A DNA stretch of 25,812 nucleotides from contig CAYMCV010000027.1 of NCBI GenBank assembly GCA_964389005.1, forward strand, positions 1 through 25,812, given 5' to 3'. Positions 6,056 through 14,424 of this stretch are shown here, in pieces; the first letter of the stretch is position 1, and each line of letters begins with the position of its first letter. The DNA comes from CAYMCV01 sp964389005. Lineage in GTDB: Bacteria > Bacillota > Clostridia > Lachnospirales > Lachnospiraceae. Below the pieces are notes generated by a model. The model did no database searches, was not told the DNA's origin, and saw only the letters and a list, made by a program, of their open reading frames with translations. The position numbers and the translations under genes are program-made.

Positions 6056-9000
6056 CTATTCGGGAAGTTGCTCCTCACACGTAACCTGACAATGCTCCGC
6101 TTTTTGCGATTCAGCGGTATGGATAAACGCCGTCAGCATGTCTGCCATGAATACTAGTGCTTCCTGTTGATCCTCCATCCATACACGCGGTCCTGTCGAT
6201 TCCACAAATCCAACCATACCGCACAATGAACTCTCATAAATCATGGGAGCCAACAAAACTGCGGTTATTCCTGCCTGTTTCAAAACTCCCGCAATATCTG
6301 CGCATAACATATCCACATCATTACATGAGAACAATTCTCCCTGTTCCAGTGCCTTGGCAAATGTTTTATAACAATCAATTATCGCTTCTTTCATGCCCTT
6401 ATCTAAAAGCGCATCGCTTGAATACCATGTACACAATTCCTTCCATGCCTGTGTCTCAATAGAGTATTCTTCAATAAACGTAACGCTCAATCCGTATTGA
6501 ATCCCGACAAATTTCAGGATTTCGGATGTTGCATGGTGAATATCTTTGCTCTCATACATCAATCGAAAGATATTTGCAAATACCTGTACCGAGAACGGTC
6601 TGTTTGCAACAGCCAATGCCTCGCCACCGTCATAATAATTCCTTGCATCCATCAATTCGGGGGTAAAAGCACAATAAGAATCTTTTCCGTTGCTTTTTGC
6701 CTCCGTCAATGCCAAAAATGCAGCACGATACAATTCTCTGATGTCCATGGCATGTAAAGGATAGAAAGCCGCACCGATACAGAATGTCACGTCATATTCT
6801 TCCTGTTTCTTCTGTGTCTGGAACAATTTTCGAATACGCTCCGCCTTAATCAGCATATTTTCTTCTGTGATATCTTTAAAAAAGATGGCAAATTCATCTC
6901 CGCTGATTCGCGCAATAACATCATCTTTGCGATTGATACGCCGCATACACTGGACAAAATCACAAAGCAGTATATCGCCAAACGCATGCCCATGCTTCTG
7001 GTTTATTTCACGGAACGAATCGATATCCACCAGTAAAAGCGCATGTTGCCCCCCTTGACCTTCGTTTTGCAGATACTGAGACATGAGTTCCATAAAACCG
7101 TCTTTGTTATAAGTCTTGGTCAATCGGTCAAAAATAATTCGGTCTGCCAGTTGATATTTATCACGTTTTTTACGATCGATATCCTGAATGCAGCACAGTG
7201 CGTCGCCGTTATCGCCCTTTCGAATGATACGCGCCTCCCGCCACGCATATCCGCGCATGGTTTTTAGCCGATATTCAACGCGAAATTCATCCTCCTCATT
7301 CAATGTAACCAACAGTGATTCAGGTTCAAGCAGAGAATGTAATGCCTGATAATCGTCCACATGAATGATACCTTCGGTAAAAATCAACTCCATAAGTTCG
7401 TGATATGTACCGTCGATTTGTTCTTTTAAATAAACAAAGTCTGCGTCATCACTGTCTTTTATCACTCGACAGATATCTTCTTTGGGATTAATTTCCAATA
7501 CAGTAATATATATGTCGGAAATCAAGTCATACAGTCTTCTCTCCTGCTGTACATACAGCAACTCACGTGCTTTCTTCTTATGAATATTTCGAACAAATAC
7601 AATTGCCGTTGCCGACTTTTCATCGGAAAAATGGCTGAATCGAACTTCAACTTCAAACCACTCGTAGCGATCCGTTAAAACACCGCTGTCCGGATCCGTT
7701 ACTCTTGAACGACATTCACAATAGACGCGGTCGTCACCTCTGTAAAAAGCCGCCAGCAAATTGCTGAGAGAACATTTGTTGATAAGTGCTTCCCTGTCAT
7801 CCGGCAGTACGAGAAAGGATACAATCTCATCAAAAATAACCGAATAATTATTGGCATCCGTAAATGCCGGTATCGTTTCGTCACCGAACCCGATGATGCG
7901 AACCAAATCGTCTTCCAAATCCACCTCTGCCACGAAAGCGTTCACATACTCAAGTGCAATCTGATATCTTTCATAGAGTTCCTCCGGATTCTCCGGCATT
8001 TTGGGAACTCCTTTGACGCCGCGCAAAACCGCCGGTTTTGTAATAAATCTCGGTTTGTAATTCTTGACGTATTCGATAAAATCCTCCACCGGCAACGGTT
8101 TCGAATAGACATACCCCTGAATGACATCACAACCGATTTTACGTAAAAAATCAATCTGCTCCACGCTCTCAATACCTTCGGCAATAATCTTCATACCAAG
8201 TCCGCGCGCCATTGCAACTACGCTTGCGATTACAGAATTGTCTCGCTTTCTGTCATAACTCTCGTCTCGCGTAAAAAAAAGTCTGTCCATTTTGAGTACA
8301 TCCACAGGCAATTCTTTGAGCACATTCAATGAAGAACTACCGGCTCCGAAATCATCCAATGCGGTTGAAAACCCATTTCGGTGCAACTCCGACATGATTA
8401 TCTTGAACTCGTCGTAGTCCTCGAATACTGCACTCTCTGTAAATTCAATCTCAATCAAGCCATCCGGAATGTGATACTTATTCTTCATATCCGTATAAAA
8501 ACGGATAAAATCATTCTGACGCAAATCCACTTTGGAGACATTGACAGCAATCGAGATATTTCCACACCAAGGCTCTGCCATGTGTTCTCCGATAAATCGG
8601 CAAGCCAGTTCCATAACGTGTCTGTCCAATTTGGATATCAAGCCATTCTTTTCAAAAGCCGGAATAAACTCGCCGGGATGGATGATTCTACCATCCGATT
8701 TTACCCAGCGGACCAACGCTTCTGCACTCAATACCACATCGTCCTGTTGTAAGTGATGTTGCGGCTGTAGATATATCTTGAACTCATCATGTTCTATGGC
8801 ATAATCCATGGATTTAATGATTTCGGCTTCCAACAGTAGTTTATCGCGCATAGATTTCTCAAAAATAATGCATTGTTTCTCAAAACCAAAGCACAATTTC
8901 AATGCAATCAATGCACGATCAATCATTTCTTTGACGGATAACGATTCATTGGGGCGAATAAAATAGACGCCCGAATGCACACAAATAGAATAATTTGTAC

Positions 9001-9400
9001 GCATGAGCGACTCGTATTCGGCAATATGCTTACATAACGAACGAACCCAATCTTCAACCTCCGTATTGCTCTGATACTGGATACAAACTGCATAACTTCC
9101 CGTAGCAAAAGAAGTGGCAAACTGACCGCTCGTCAACTGATTCTCAATCATCTGTCCAAGTAATTCCACTGCGGCATTTCCGTTGGTAAGCCCAAAAATG
9201 TTATTCACAAATTCAAGATTGCTTACACATAGGCAAATCAACGCGTAATTTCTCTCACGCGCCTGCAACACACTCCCTTTAACGCAATCCTCGAAAACCA
9301 GATAACTGCACATCCTTCCGAAGTCCTGTGCTTGTTCGACTTCTGACTCTTTGCGTTTTCCGAAGATACCCTTCTGCTTCTGAAATCCTTCTCTTGCCAC
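6056..9400 (-). CDS. c-di-GMP turnover protein, degenerate GGDEF - EAL - sensor linker - GGDEF - GAF
   Basis: 1114 residues, cytosolic, with no membrane segment. Residues about 40-195 have a GGDEF fold in which the active loop reads ATGSY (99-103), so it cannot act as a cyclase. Residues about 200-450 form a complete EAL domain: EALVRW (227-232), IAVNVS (284-289), EFTES (319-323), LDDFGAGSSSL (348-358), K370, AEGIE (407-411), QGY (428-430); phosphodiesterase activity is expected. Residues about 475-745 are a linker with probably two PAS-like modules. Residues about 752-912 are a second GGDEF domain with RISGDEFAIF (831-840) and an inhibitory RxxD site (R824-D827) five residues before SGDEF. 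Residues about 935-1095 resemble a GAF domain. The start is GTG 9400, 7 bases after AGGAGG. It appears to be monocistronic. Confidence 0.92.
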   Translation of the reverse strand: MAREGFQKQKGIFGKRKESEVEQAQDFGRMCSYLVFEDCVKGSVLQARERNYALICLCVSNLEFVNNIFGLTNGNAAVELLGQMIENQLTSGQFATSFATGSYAVCIQYQSNTEVEDWVRSLCKHIAEYESLMRTNYSICVHSGVYFIRPNESLSVKEMIDRALIALKLCFGFEKQCIIFEKSMRDKLLLEAEIIKSMDYAIEHDEFKIYLQPQHHLQQDDVVLSAEALVRWVKSDGRIIHPGEFIPAFEKNGLISKLDRHVMELACRFIGEHMAEPWCGNISIAVNVSKVDLRQNDFIRFYTDMKNKYHIPDGLIEIEFTESAVFEDYDEFKIIMSELHRNGFSTALDDFGAGSSSLNVLKELPVDVLKMDRLFFTRDESYDRKRDNSVIASVVAMARGLGMKIIAEGIESVEQIDFLRKIGCDVIQGYVYSKPLPVEDFIEYVKNYKPRFITKPAVLRGVKGVPKMPENPEELYERYQIALEYVNAFVAEVDLEDDLVRIIGFGDETIPAFTDANNYSVIFDEIVSFLVLPDDREALINKCSLSNLLAAFYRGDDRVYCECRSRVTDPDSGVLTDRYEWFEVEVRFSHFSDEKSATAIVFVRNIHKKKARELLYVQQERRLYDLISDIYITVLEINPKEDICRVIKDSDDADFVYLKEQIDGTYHELMELIFTEGIIHVDDYQALHSLLEPESLLVTLNEEDEFRVEYRLKTMRGYAWREARIIRKGDNGDALCCIQDIDRKKRDKYQLADRIIFDRLTKTYNKDGFMELMSQYLQNEGQGGQHALLLVDIDSFREINQKHGHAFGDILLCDFVQCMRRINRKDDVIARISGDEFAIFFKDITEENMLIKAERIRKLFQTQKKQEEYDVTFCIGAAFYPLHAMDIRELYRAAFLALTEAKSNGKDSYCAFTPELMDARNYYDGGEALAVANRPFSVQVFANIFRLMYESKDIHHATSEILKFVGIQYGLSVTFIEEYSIETQAWKELCTWYSSDALLDKGMKEAIIDCYKTFAKALEQGELFSCNDVDMLCADIAGVLKQAGITAVLLAPMIYESSLCGMVGFVESTGPRVWMEDQQEALVFMADMLTAFIHTAESQKAEHCQVTCEEQLPE

Positions 9401-9403
9401 TGA

Positions 9404-9430
9404 TTATCCTCCTGTCATTGTCCCCACCAT
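9404..9430 (-). CDS. possible 8-codon leader peptide ahead of the c-di-GMP gene
   Basis: ATG 9430 starts the frame MVGTMTGG and is preceded by a strong GGAGG (9440-9436) with 5 bases spacing. Its TAA (9406-9404) lies directly after the AGGAGG used by the GTG start at 9400. Ribosomes ending here would sit on the start site of the large gene, so re-initiation or leader control is possible. A leftover ribosome binding site would look the same. Confidence 0.25.
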   Translation of the reverse strand: MVGTMTGG

Positions 9431-9509
9431 TGTTACCTCCGAATGAATTGATTCCCCATGCACGGCTCCCTAATTCCGTCATGGTACCCCATTTACACAC
9501 TTTATAGTA

Positions 9510-9537
9510 ATTATAGCAATTATTTGGCTAAAAGCAA
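9510..9537 (-). promoter_or_regulatory. promoter of the c-di-GMP gene
   Basis: TTGCTT (9537-9532) and TATAAT (9515-9510) are 16 bases apart, with TGC directly before the -10 box (extended -10). Transcription would start near 9503, leaving a leader of about 100 bases that contains two strong ribosome binding sites. No c-di-GMP riboswitch core was recognised in it. Confidence 0.6.
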
Positions 9538-9584
9538 CTCTATTTTTGTTATTTTGCACAATTTTAGTTATTTTTTCAGAAAAT

Positions 9585-9618
9585 ATTAGCCGCAACGTCA
9601 CATAGAGTTGCGGCTAAT
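9585..9618 (-). terminator. intrinsic terminator after carB
   Basis: A perfect 12-bp stem, ATTAGCCGCAAC (9585-9596) / GTTGCGGCTAAT (9607-9618), has a 10-base loop. On the minus strand it is followed by ATTTTCTG and further T-rich sequence. It begins 9 bases past the carB stop codon. Confidence 0.85.
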
Positions 9619-9626
9619 ACGAAACA

Positions 9627-12600
9627 TTATTCTGTTATATTTGCGTGAATGGCTTGTAAAGAATGTACTTCCAACTTCCCCTGTGTCTTTACTGCCCTAA
9701 TTCCGGCGGCTGTTGCTTTCGCTGCCGCCATGGTGGTAATATAAGGAATTCTGTGTTTGATTACGGTCTTTCTGATGTAACTGTCATCAAATTCTTTTTC
9801 TTTACCAGCCGGTGTATTGATGACCAACTGAATTTGCTTGTTTGTAATGGCATCAACTATATTGGGTCTGCCCTCCTGCATCTTGAAGATTTTCTCAGCC
9901 GGAATGCCATTCTCTCTGATGACATCATAGGTTCTTCCGGTCGCGAGTATCTTGAATCCGCATTCATGGAATGCTTTTGCTACTTCAGGAAGTTCCAGTT
10001 TATCGGCGGAATTTACGCTGAACAGTACCGTTCCCTCAAGCGGCAATGGGTTCTGTGTCGCCTCTTGTGCTTTGTAATAAGCCTCTCCGAAATTCTTTGC
10101 AATGCCGAGCACTTCTCCTGTTGAACGCATTTCAGGTCCGAGCAACGGGTCAACCTCCGGGAACATATTGAACGGGAATACCGCTTCTTTTACACCGTAA
10201 TGCTCATATTTCTTCTCTTTCAATGAAAGAATCGGAGAAGGTTGTCCCGTCAATTCAGAGGTAATGATCTGTGTTGCAAGACGAACCATCTGAATATCAC
10301 ATACCTTTGATACCAAAGGCACGGTTCTCGATGCACGCGGGTTTGCTTCAATGACATACACCACGCCGTCTTCTATTGCATATTGCATATTCATCAATCC
10401 GCGAACATTCATCTCAATAGCAATTTTCTTCGTATATTCCTTAATTGTCGCAAGATTCTCTGCCGAAATATGCATGGACGGTAAAATACATGCCGAATCA
10501 CCGGAATGAATTCCTGCCAACTCAATATGTTCCATAACTGCGGGAACAAATGCATGCGTGCCGTCACAAATTGCATCGGCCTCCGCTTCCATTGCATTCT
10601 TTAAGAATCTATCGATTAAGATCGGTCGATCCGGGGTTACGCCGACTGCAGCCGCCATATATCCGCGTAAACTCTCACGGTCACGTACCACTTCCATTCC
10701 GCGTCCGCCAAGTACGAAAGAAGGACGAACCATAACCGGGTACCCGATTTTCTCTGCGATTTCAATGGCTTCTTCAATATTAACCGCCATTCCTGCTTCC
10801 GGCATGGGGATTTGTAATTTCTCCATCATGGCTCTGAACAAATCTCTGTCTTCCGCCATGTCAATGACACTGGGCGGTGTTCCGAGAATTTTGACACCGA
10901 ACTTCTCCAGGTCATCCGCAAGATTCAACGGAGTCTGTCCTCCAAACTGTGCAATAACGCCGACAGGCTGCTCCTTCTCGTAGATACTTAATACATCTTC
11001 CAGCGTCAACGGCTCAAAGTACAACTTATCTGACGTATCATAGTCCGTCGATACGGTCTCGGGATTACAGTTAACTATTATTGTCTCAAATCCCAAATCT
11101 TTCAATGCAAATGCCGCATGTACACAGCAATAATCAAATTCAATACCCTGTCCGATACGGTTCGGTCCGCCGCCGAGAATCATAATCTTCGGCTTACCCT
11201 GACCAATCGGCGCACTGTCAGGAGCATTGTATGTCGAGTAATAATATGCATTATCCTTGGTTCCGCTTACATGAACACCTTCCCAGCCTTCTTTGACACC
11301 GATTGCAACTCTGGCTTCACGAATTTGAGTCTCACTGACATTCAATAATTTGCTTAAATACTTGTCGGAGAAACCATCCTTCTTCGCTTTCGTCAATACA
11401 TCTGCTGCAGGAACGCTTCCTTTTTGCCGAAGCAATGCTTCTTCCTCCTCGACAAGTTCTTTCATTTGCTCGATAAAGTATGTTTTAATCTTTGTAAGTT
11501 CGAACAATTCCTCAACGGTAGCGCCTTTTCTTAATGCCTCATACATGATAAACTGACGCTCGCTTGTGGGAACATGCAACATCTCCAGTAATTGTTCTTT
11601 GGTTTTCTCATTAAAATCTTTCGCAAATCCAAGTCCGTAACGTCCCGTCTCCAAACTGCGAATTGCTTTTTGGAATGCTTCTTTATATGTTTCACCGATA
11701 CTCATTACTTCGCCGACTGCACGCATCTGCGTTCCAAGTTTGTCCTCGGCACCTTTGAATTTCTCAAATGCCCAACGTGCGAATTTAATAACAATGTAAT
11801 CGCCGCCCGGACGATATTGTGCAAGATTCCCATACTTTCCGCAAGGAATCTCATCTAAAGTCAGACCTGATGCCAACATTGCAGACACCAGCGCAATCGG
11901 AAAACCGGTTGCTTTGGAAGCCAAAGCCGAAGAACGTGAAGTTCTCGGATTAATCTCGATAACTACGATTCTGTCGGATACGGGATCGTGTGCAAACTGT
12001 ACGTTTGTTCCGCCGATAACTTCAATTTCATTCACAATTCGATATGCTTGTTCCTGTAAACGATCCTGTAATTCCTGTGATATGGTAAGCATCGGTGCGG
12101 AGCAGAAGGAATCACCCGTATGAACACCCAACGGGTCAATATTCTCAATAAAGCATACGGTAATCATCTGTCCCTTGGCATCTCTGACTACTTCCAGTTC
12201 AAGTTCTTCCCAACCAAGAATTGATTCCTCAACCAAAACCTGACCGACAATACTTGCCTGTAATCCGCGGGCAATGACAGTCTTTAATTCTTCTACGTTA
12301 TATACGAGACCGCCGCCTGCACCACCCATTGTATATGCGGGACGCAATACCACCGGATAGCCGAGACGCTCCGCGATTTCCAGTCCGTCTTCCACACTGT
12401 ACGCAACTTCACTGCGCGCCATCTCAATTCCCAGTGAATTCATTGTTTTCTTAAACTCAATTCTGTCCTCGCCCTTTTCAATGGCATCAACCTTAACACC
12501 GATAACCTTAACGTCATACTTATCAAGAACTCCTGCACTGGCAAGTTCGGAACAAAGATTCAAACCGGATTGACCACCCAGATTCGGAAGCAATGCATCA

Positions 12601-12848
12601 GGGCGCTCCTTTGCAATAATTTGCTCCAAACGTTCCACATTCAATGGCTCAATATACGTTACATCTGCCGTGGCAGGATCCGTCATGATGGTTGCCGGAT
12701 TGGAATTTACCAGAACGATTTCATACCCTAAATTTCTTAAGGCTTTACATGCCTGCGTTCCCGAATAATCGAACTCGCATGCCTGACCGATGATAATCGG
12801 TCCGGAACCGATAATCAATACTTTGTGAATATCATTGCGCTTTGCCAT
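9627..12848 (-). CDS. carB: carbamoyl-phosphate synthase large subunit
   Basis: 1073 residues, the same length as the E. coli enzyme. It makes carbamoyl phosphate from bicarbonate, ammonia and two ATP for pyrimidine and arginine synthesis; ammonia normally comes from the small subunit CarA. The N-terminal synthetase half (1-400) has SGPIIIGQACEFDYSGTQAC and RPAYTMGGAGGG (169-180). Residues about 401-550 are the oligomerisation region. The second half (about 551-935) has GGGPNRIGQGIEFDYCCVHA and RPSFVLGGRGMEVV. The C-terminal MGS-like allosteric domain (about 936-1073) starts near GTVLFSVNSADK. A few usually conserved stretches differ, for example SFCSAPMLTI (247-256) where SIVVAPxQTL is usual. 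ATG follows AGGAGG with 6 bases spacing. It sits 36 bases after the purF-like gene. No carA is in the window. Confidence 0.96.
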   Translation of the reverse strand: MAKRNDIHKVLIIGSGPIIIGQACEFDYSGTQACKALRNLGYEIVLVNSNPATIMTDPATADVTYIEPLNVERLEQIIAKERPDALLPNLGGQSGLNLCSELASAGVLDKYDVKVIGVKVDAIEKGEDRIEFKKTMNSLGIEMARSEVAYSVEDGLEIAERLGYPVVLRPAYTMGGAGGGLVYNVEELKTVIARGLQASIVGQVLVEESILGWEELELEVVRDAKGQMITVCFIENIDPLGVHTGDSFCSAPMLTISQELQDRLQEQAYRIVNEIEVIGGTNVQFAHDPVSDRIVVIEINPRTSRSSALASKATGFPIALVSAMLASGLTLDEIPCGKYGNLAQYRPGGDYIVIKFARWAFEKFKGAEDKLGTQMRAVGEVMSIGETYKEAFQKAIRSLETGRYGLGFAKDFNEKTKEQLLEMLHVPTSERQFIMYEALRKGATVEELFELTKIKTYFIEQMKELVEEEEALLRQKGSVPAADVLTKAKKDGFSDKYLSKLLNVSETQIREARVAIGVKEGWEGVHVSGTKDNAYYYSTYNAPDSAPIGQGKPKIMILGGGPNRIGQGIEFDYCCVHAAFALKDLGFETIIVNCNPETVSTDYDTSDKLYFEPLTLEDVLSIYEKEQPVGVIAQFGGQTPLNLADDLEKFGVKILGTPPSVIDMAEDRDLFRAMMEKLQIPMPEAGMAVNIEEAIEIAEKIGYPVMVRPSFVLGGRGMEVVRDRESLRGYMAAAVGVTPDRPILIDRFLKNAMEAEADAICDGTHAFVPAVMEHIELAGIHSGDSACILPSMHISAENLATIKEYTKKIAIEMNVRGLMNMQYAIEDGVVYVIEANPRASRTVPLVSKVCDIQMVRLATQIITSELTGQPSPILSLKEKKYEHYGVKEAVFPFNMFPEVDPLLGPEMRSTGEVLGIAKNFGEAYYKAQEATQNPLPLEGTVLFSVNSADKLELPEVAKAFHECGFKILATGRTYDVIRENGIPAEKIFKMQEGRPNIVDAITNKQIQLVINTPAGKEKEFDDSYIRKTVIKHRIPYITTMAAAKATAAGIRAVKTQGKLEVHSLQAIHANITE

Positions 12849-12884
12849 AATTTCCTCCTATACTTTGAACTCTTTTGTCAGTTT

Positions 12885-14288
12885 CTATTCTTTCCCGTCC
12901 CAACAGTAGGTACATAACTTGCATGGATCAATTCCCACTGCCTGAATCATATCGTCCAATCGGTTGTAACGCAGACTGGTGAAATTCATTTGTTTACAGA
13001 TTGCTTGTTCCATCTCTGCATAATTTTTACTCTCCGGATTGGCATAATCAGACAATATTTCCGATGTTGCCTGCCCTTCTCTCTCTTCAATCACTCTTCT
13101 CGTAATTAAATCCATTTCGGAAGAAGAACGTGAGAAATTCAAGTACTTGCATCCATGAATAATCGGCGGACACGCCGGTCTGACATGTACTTGTTTCGCT
13201 CCGCTGTTAAAAAGGAACTCTGTTGTTTCTCTTAATTGCGTTCCGCGAACGATGGAATCATCAATCAGCAATAAACTTTTATCTTTAATCAACGGTTCTA
13301 CCGGAATCAACTTCATTTTTGCTATTAAATTTCGTTGTGTCTGTTTCTGTGGCATGAATGAGCGCGGCCAGGTTGGTGTATATTTAATAAAAGGTCTTGC
13401 AAACGGTATGCCGGAAGCATTCGCATAGCCGACGGCATGCGCTGTCCCCGAATCCGGTACGCCTGCTACCAGATCTGTTGTAACGTTGTCTCGCTTCGCC
13501 ATGCAAGCCCCGCACCGATATCGAACATCCTCGACATTCAAGCCCTCATAACTTGCTGTAGGATAACCGTAATAAATCCATAAAAACGTACAAATCTTCA
13601 TTTCGTTTCGCGCTTGGGCTTTAACCTCGATGCTGTCGGGATTCACGAATACAATCTCGCCGGAACCGAGTTCCTTCTCTCTTCGATACCCCAAATGCAT
13701 AAAAGCAAAATCCTCAAAGGATATACAAAATGCATCTTTCTTCTTTCCTATGATTACAGGGGTACGACCAAGACGGTCTCTCATTGCATATATGCCTTCA
13801 GCGGTTAAAATCAGCACGGACATGGAACCTTTAATTACTTCCTGTGCATATTGAAGTCCTTCAACGATTGAAGACTTTTGATTAATGAGTGTGGCAACCA
13901 ATTCCGTCTGGTTGATATCTCCGCCGCTCATTTCAAGAAAATGTGTGTTGTGAGATGTGAAAATCTGTTTCGTCAGTTCTTCTGTATTGGATATTCTTCC
14001 TACAGTTGTGATTGCATATGTCCCGAGGTGCGAACGAATGATTAACGGCTGCGGTTCATTGTCTGAAATACACCCGATGCCGAAACGACCTTCCATTTGT
14101 TCAAAATCTTGTTCAAATTTCGTTCTGAACGGTGAATTTTCTATATTATGTATTGCACGGTCAAATCCCTTGTCCCCATACAGAACCATTCCGCCTCTGC
14201 GCGTTCCGAGGTGCGAATGGTAGTCAATCCCAAAGAACAAATCGAAAATACAATTCTTTTTTGATACGACACCAAAAAAACCACCCAT
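12885..14288 (-). CDS. PurF-like amidophosphoribosyltransferase paralog with inactive glutaminase domain
   Basis: 467 residues aligning along its whole length with amidophosphoribosyltransferase, which makes phosphoribosylamine from PRPP and glutamine. It starts MGGFFGVV where PurF has MCGIxG, so the N-terminal nucleophile Cys is Gly. An in-frame TAG directly before the ATG rules out a longer start. By comparison with E. coli PurF, the glutamine-site residues are also gone: the GHVRYPT segment is GCIS plus a deletion (Arg73 lost), AHNGNLTN is TTVGRISN (Asn101 to Val) and Asp127 is Gln. The C-terminal half is well kept: GVPDSGTAHAVGYA (276-289) and the PRPP loop LIDDSIVRGTQ (341-351). The four cysteines equivalent to the Bacillus Fe-S ligands remain (C233, C380, C459, C462). 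RBS AAGGAG. First gene of an operon with carB. Confidence 0.9.
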   Translation of the reverse strand: MGGFFGVVSKKNCIFDLFFGIDYHSHLGTRRGGMVLYGDKGFDRAIHNIENSPFRTKFEQDFEQMEGRFGIGCISDNEPQPLIIRSHLGTYAITTVGRISNTEELTKQIFTSHNTHFLEMSGGDINQTELVATLINQKSSIVEGLQYAQEVIKGSMSVLILTAEGIYAMRDRLGRTPVIIGKKKDAFCISFEDFAFMHLGYRREKELGSGEIVFVNPDSIEVKAQARNEMKICTFLWIYYGYPTASYEGLNVEDVRYRCGACMAKRDNVTTDLVAGVPDSGTAHAVGYANASGIPFARPFIKYTPTWPRSFMPQKQTQRNLIAKMKLIPVEPLIKDKSLLLIDDSIVRGTQLRETTEFLFNSGAKQVHVRPACPPIIHGCKYLNFSRSSSEMDLITRRVIEEREGQATSEILSDYANPESKNYAEMEQAICKQMNFTSLRYNRLDDMIQAVGIDPCKLCTYCWDGKE

Positions 14289-14318
14289 CTATGTTCTCCT
14301 TTTCTTTTCTTCTTTAGA

Positions 14319-14347
14319 AGTATACTTTCTGCTTGGTTTCGTGTCAA
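14319..14347 (-). promoter_or_regulatory. sigma-A promoter of the purF-like/carB operon
   Basis: TTGACA (14347-14342) and TATACT (14324-14319) on the minus strand have a 17-base spacer, which is near consensus. The -35 box overlaps the right arm of a small inverted repeat (CAAGA-N5-TCTTG), a possible operator. No PurR box or purine riboswitch was recognised; the leader is only about 25 bases. Confidence 0.85.
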
Positions 14348-14381
14348 GACGAAATCTTGTCTTTTCACAAATAAAGGGTTT

Positions 14382-14424
14382 AAAAGAAAGGCTCCAATCC
14401 GTTATGGATTGAAGCCTTTCTTTT
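14382..14424 (-). terminator. intrinsic terminator of htpG
   Basis: A long stem, AAAAGAAAGGCT (14382-14393) with AGCCTTTCTTTT (14413-14424), plus inner CAATCC/GGATTG pairing. The minus-strand copy ends in CTTTCTTTTAAACCC. It overlaps the htpG stop codon. Confidence 0.8.

Noticed and set aside
9279..9500. 73-codon minus-strand frame across the leader of the c-di-GMP gene
   Set aside because: Overlaps the start of the large gene in another frame, has low-complexity content and no good start site.
9401..9503. c-di-GMP riboswitch in the leader of the GGDEF/EAL gene
   Set aside because: The leader is about 100 bases and I could not find the conserved GEMM core or its paired helices; it is better explained by two ribosome binding sites.
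14289..14422. purine riboswitch or PurR box before the purF-like gene
   Set aside because: The predicted transcript leader is only about 25 bases and no aptamer core or PurR-type repeat is visible.
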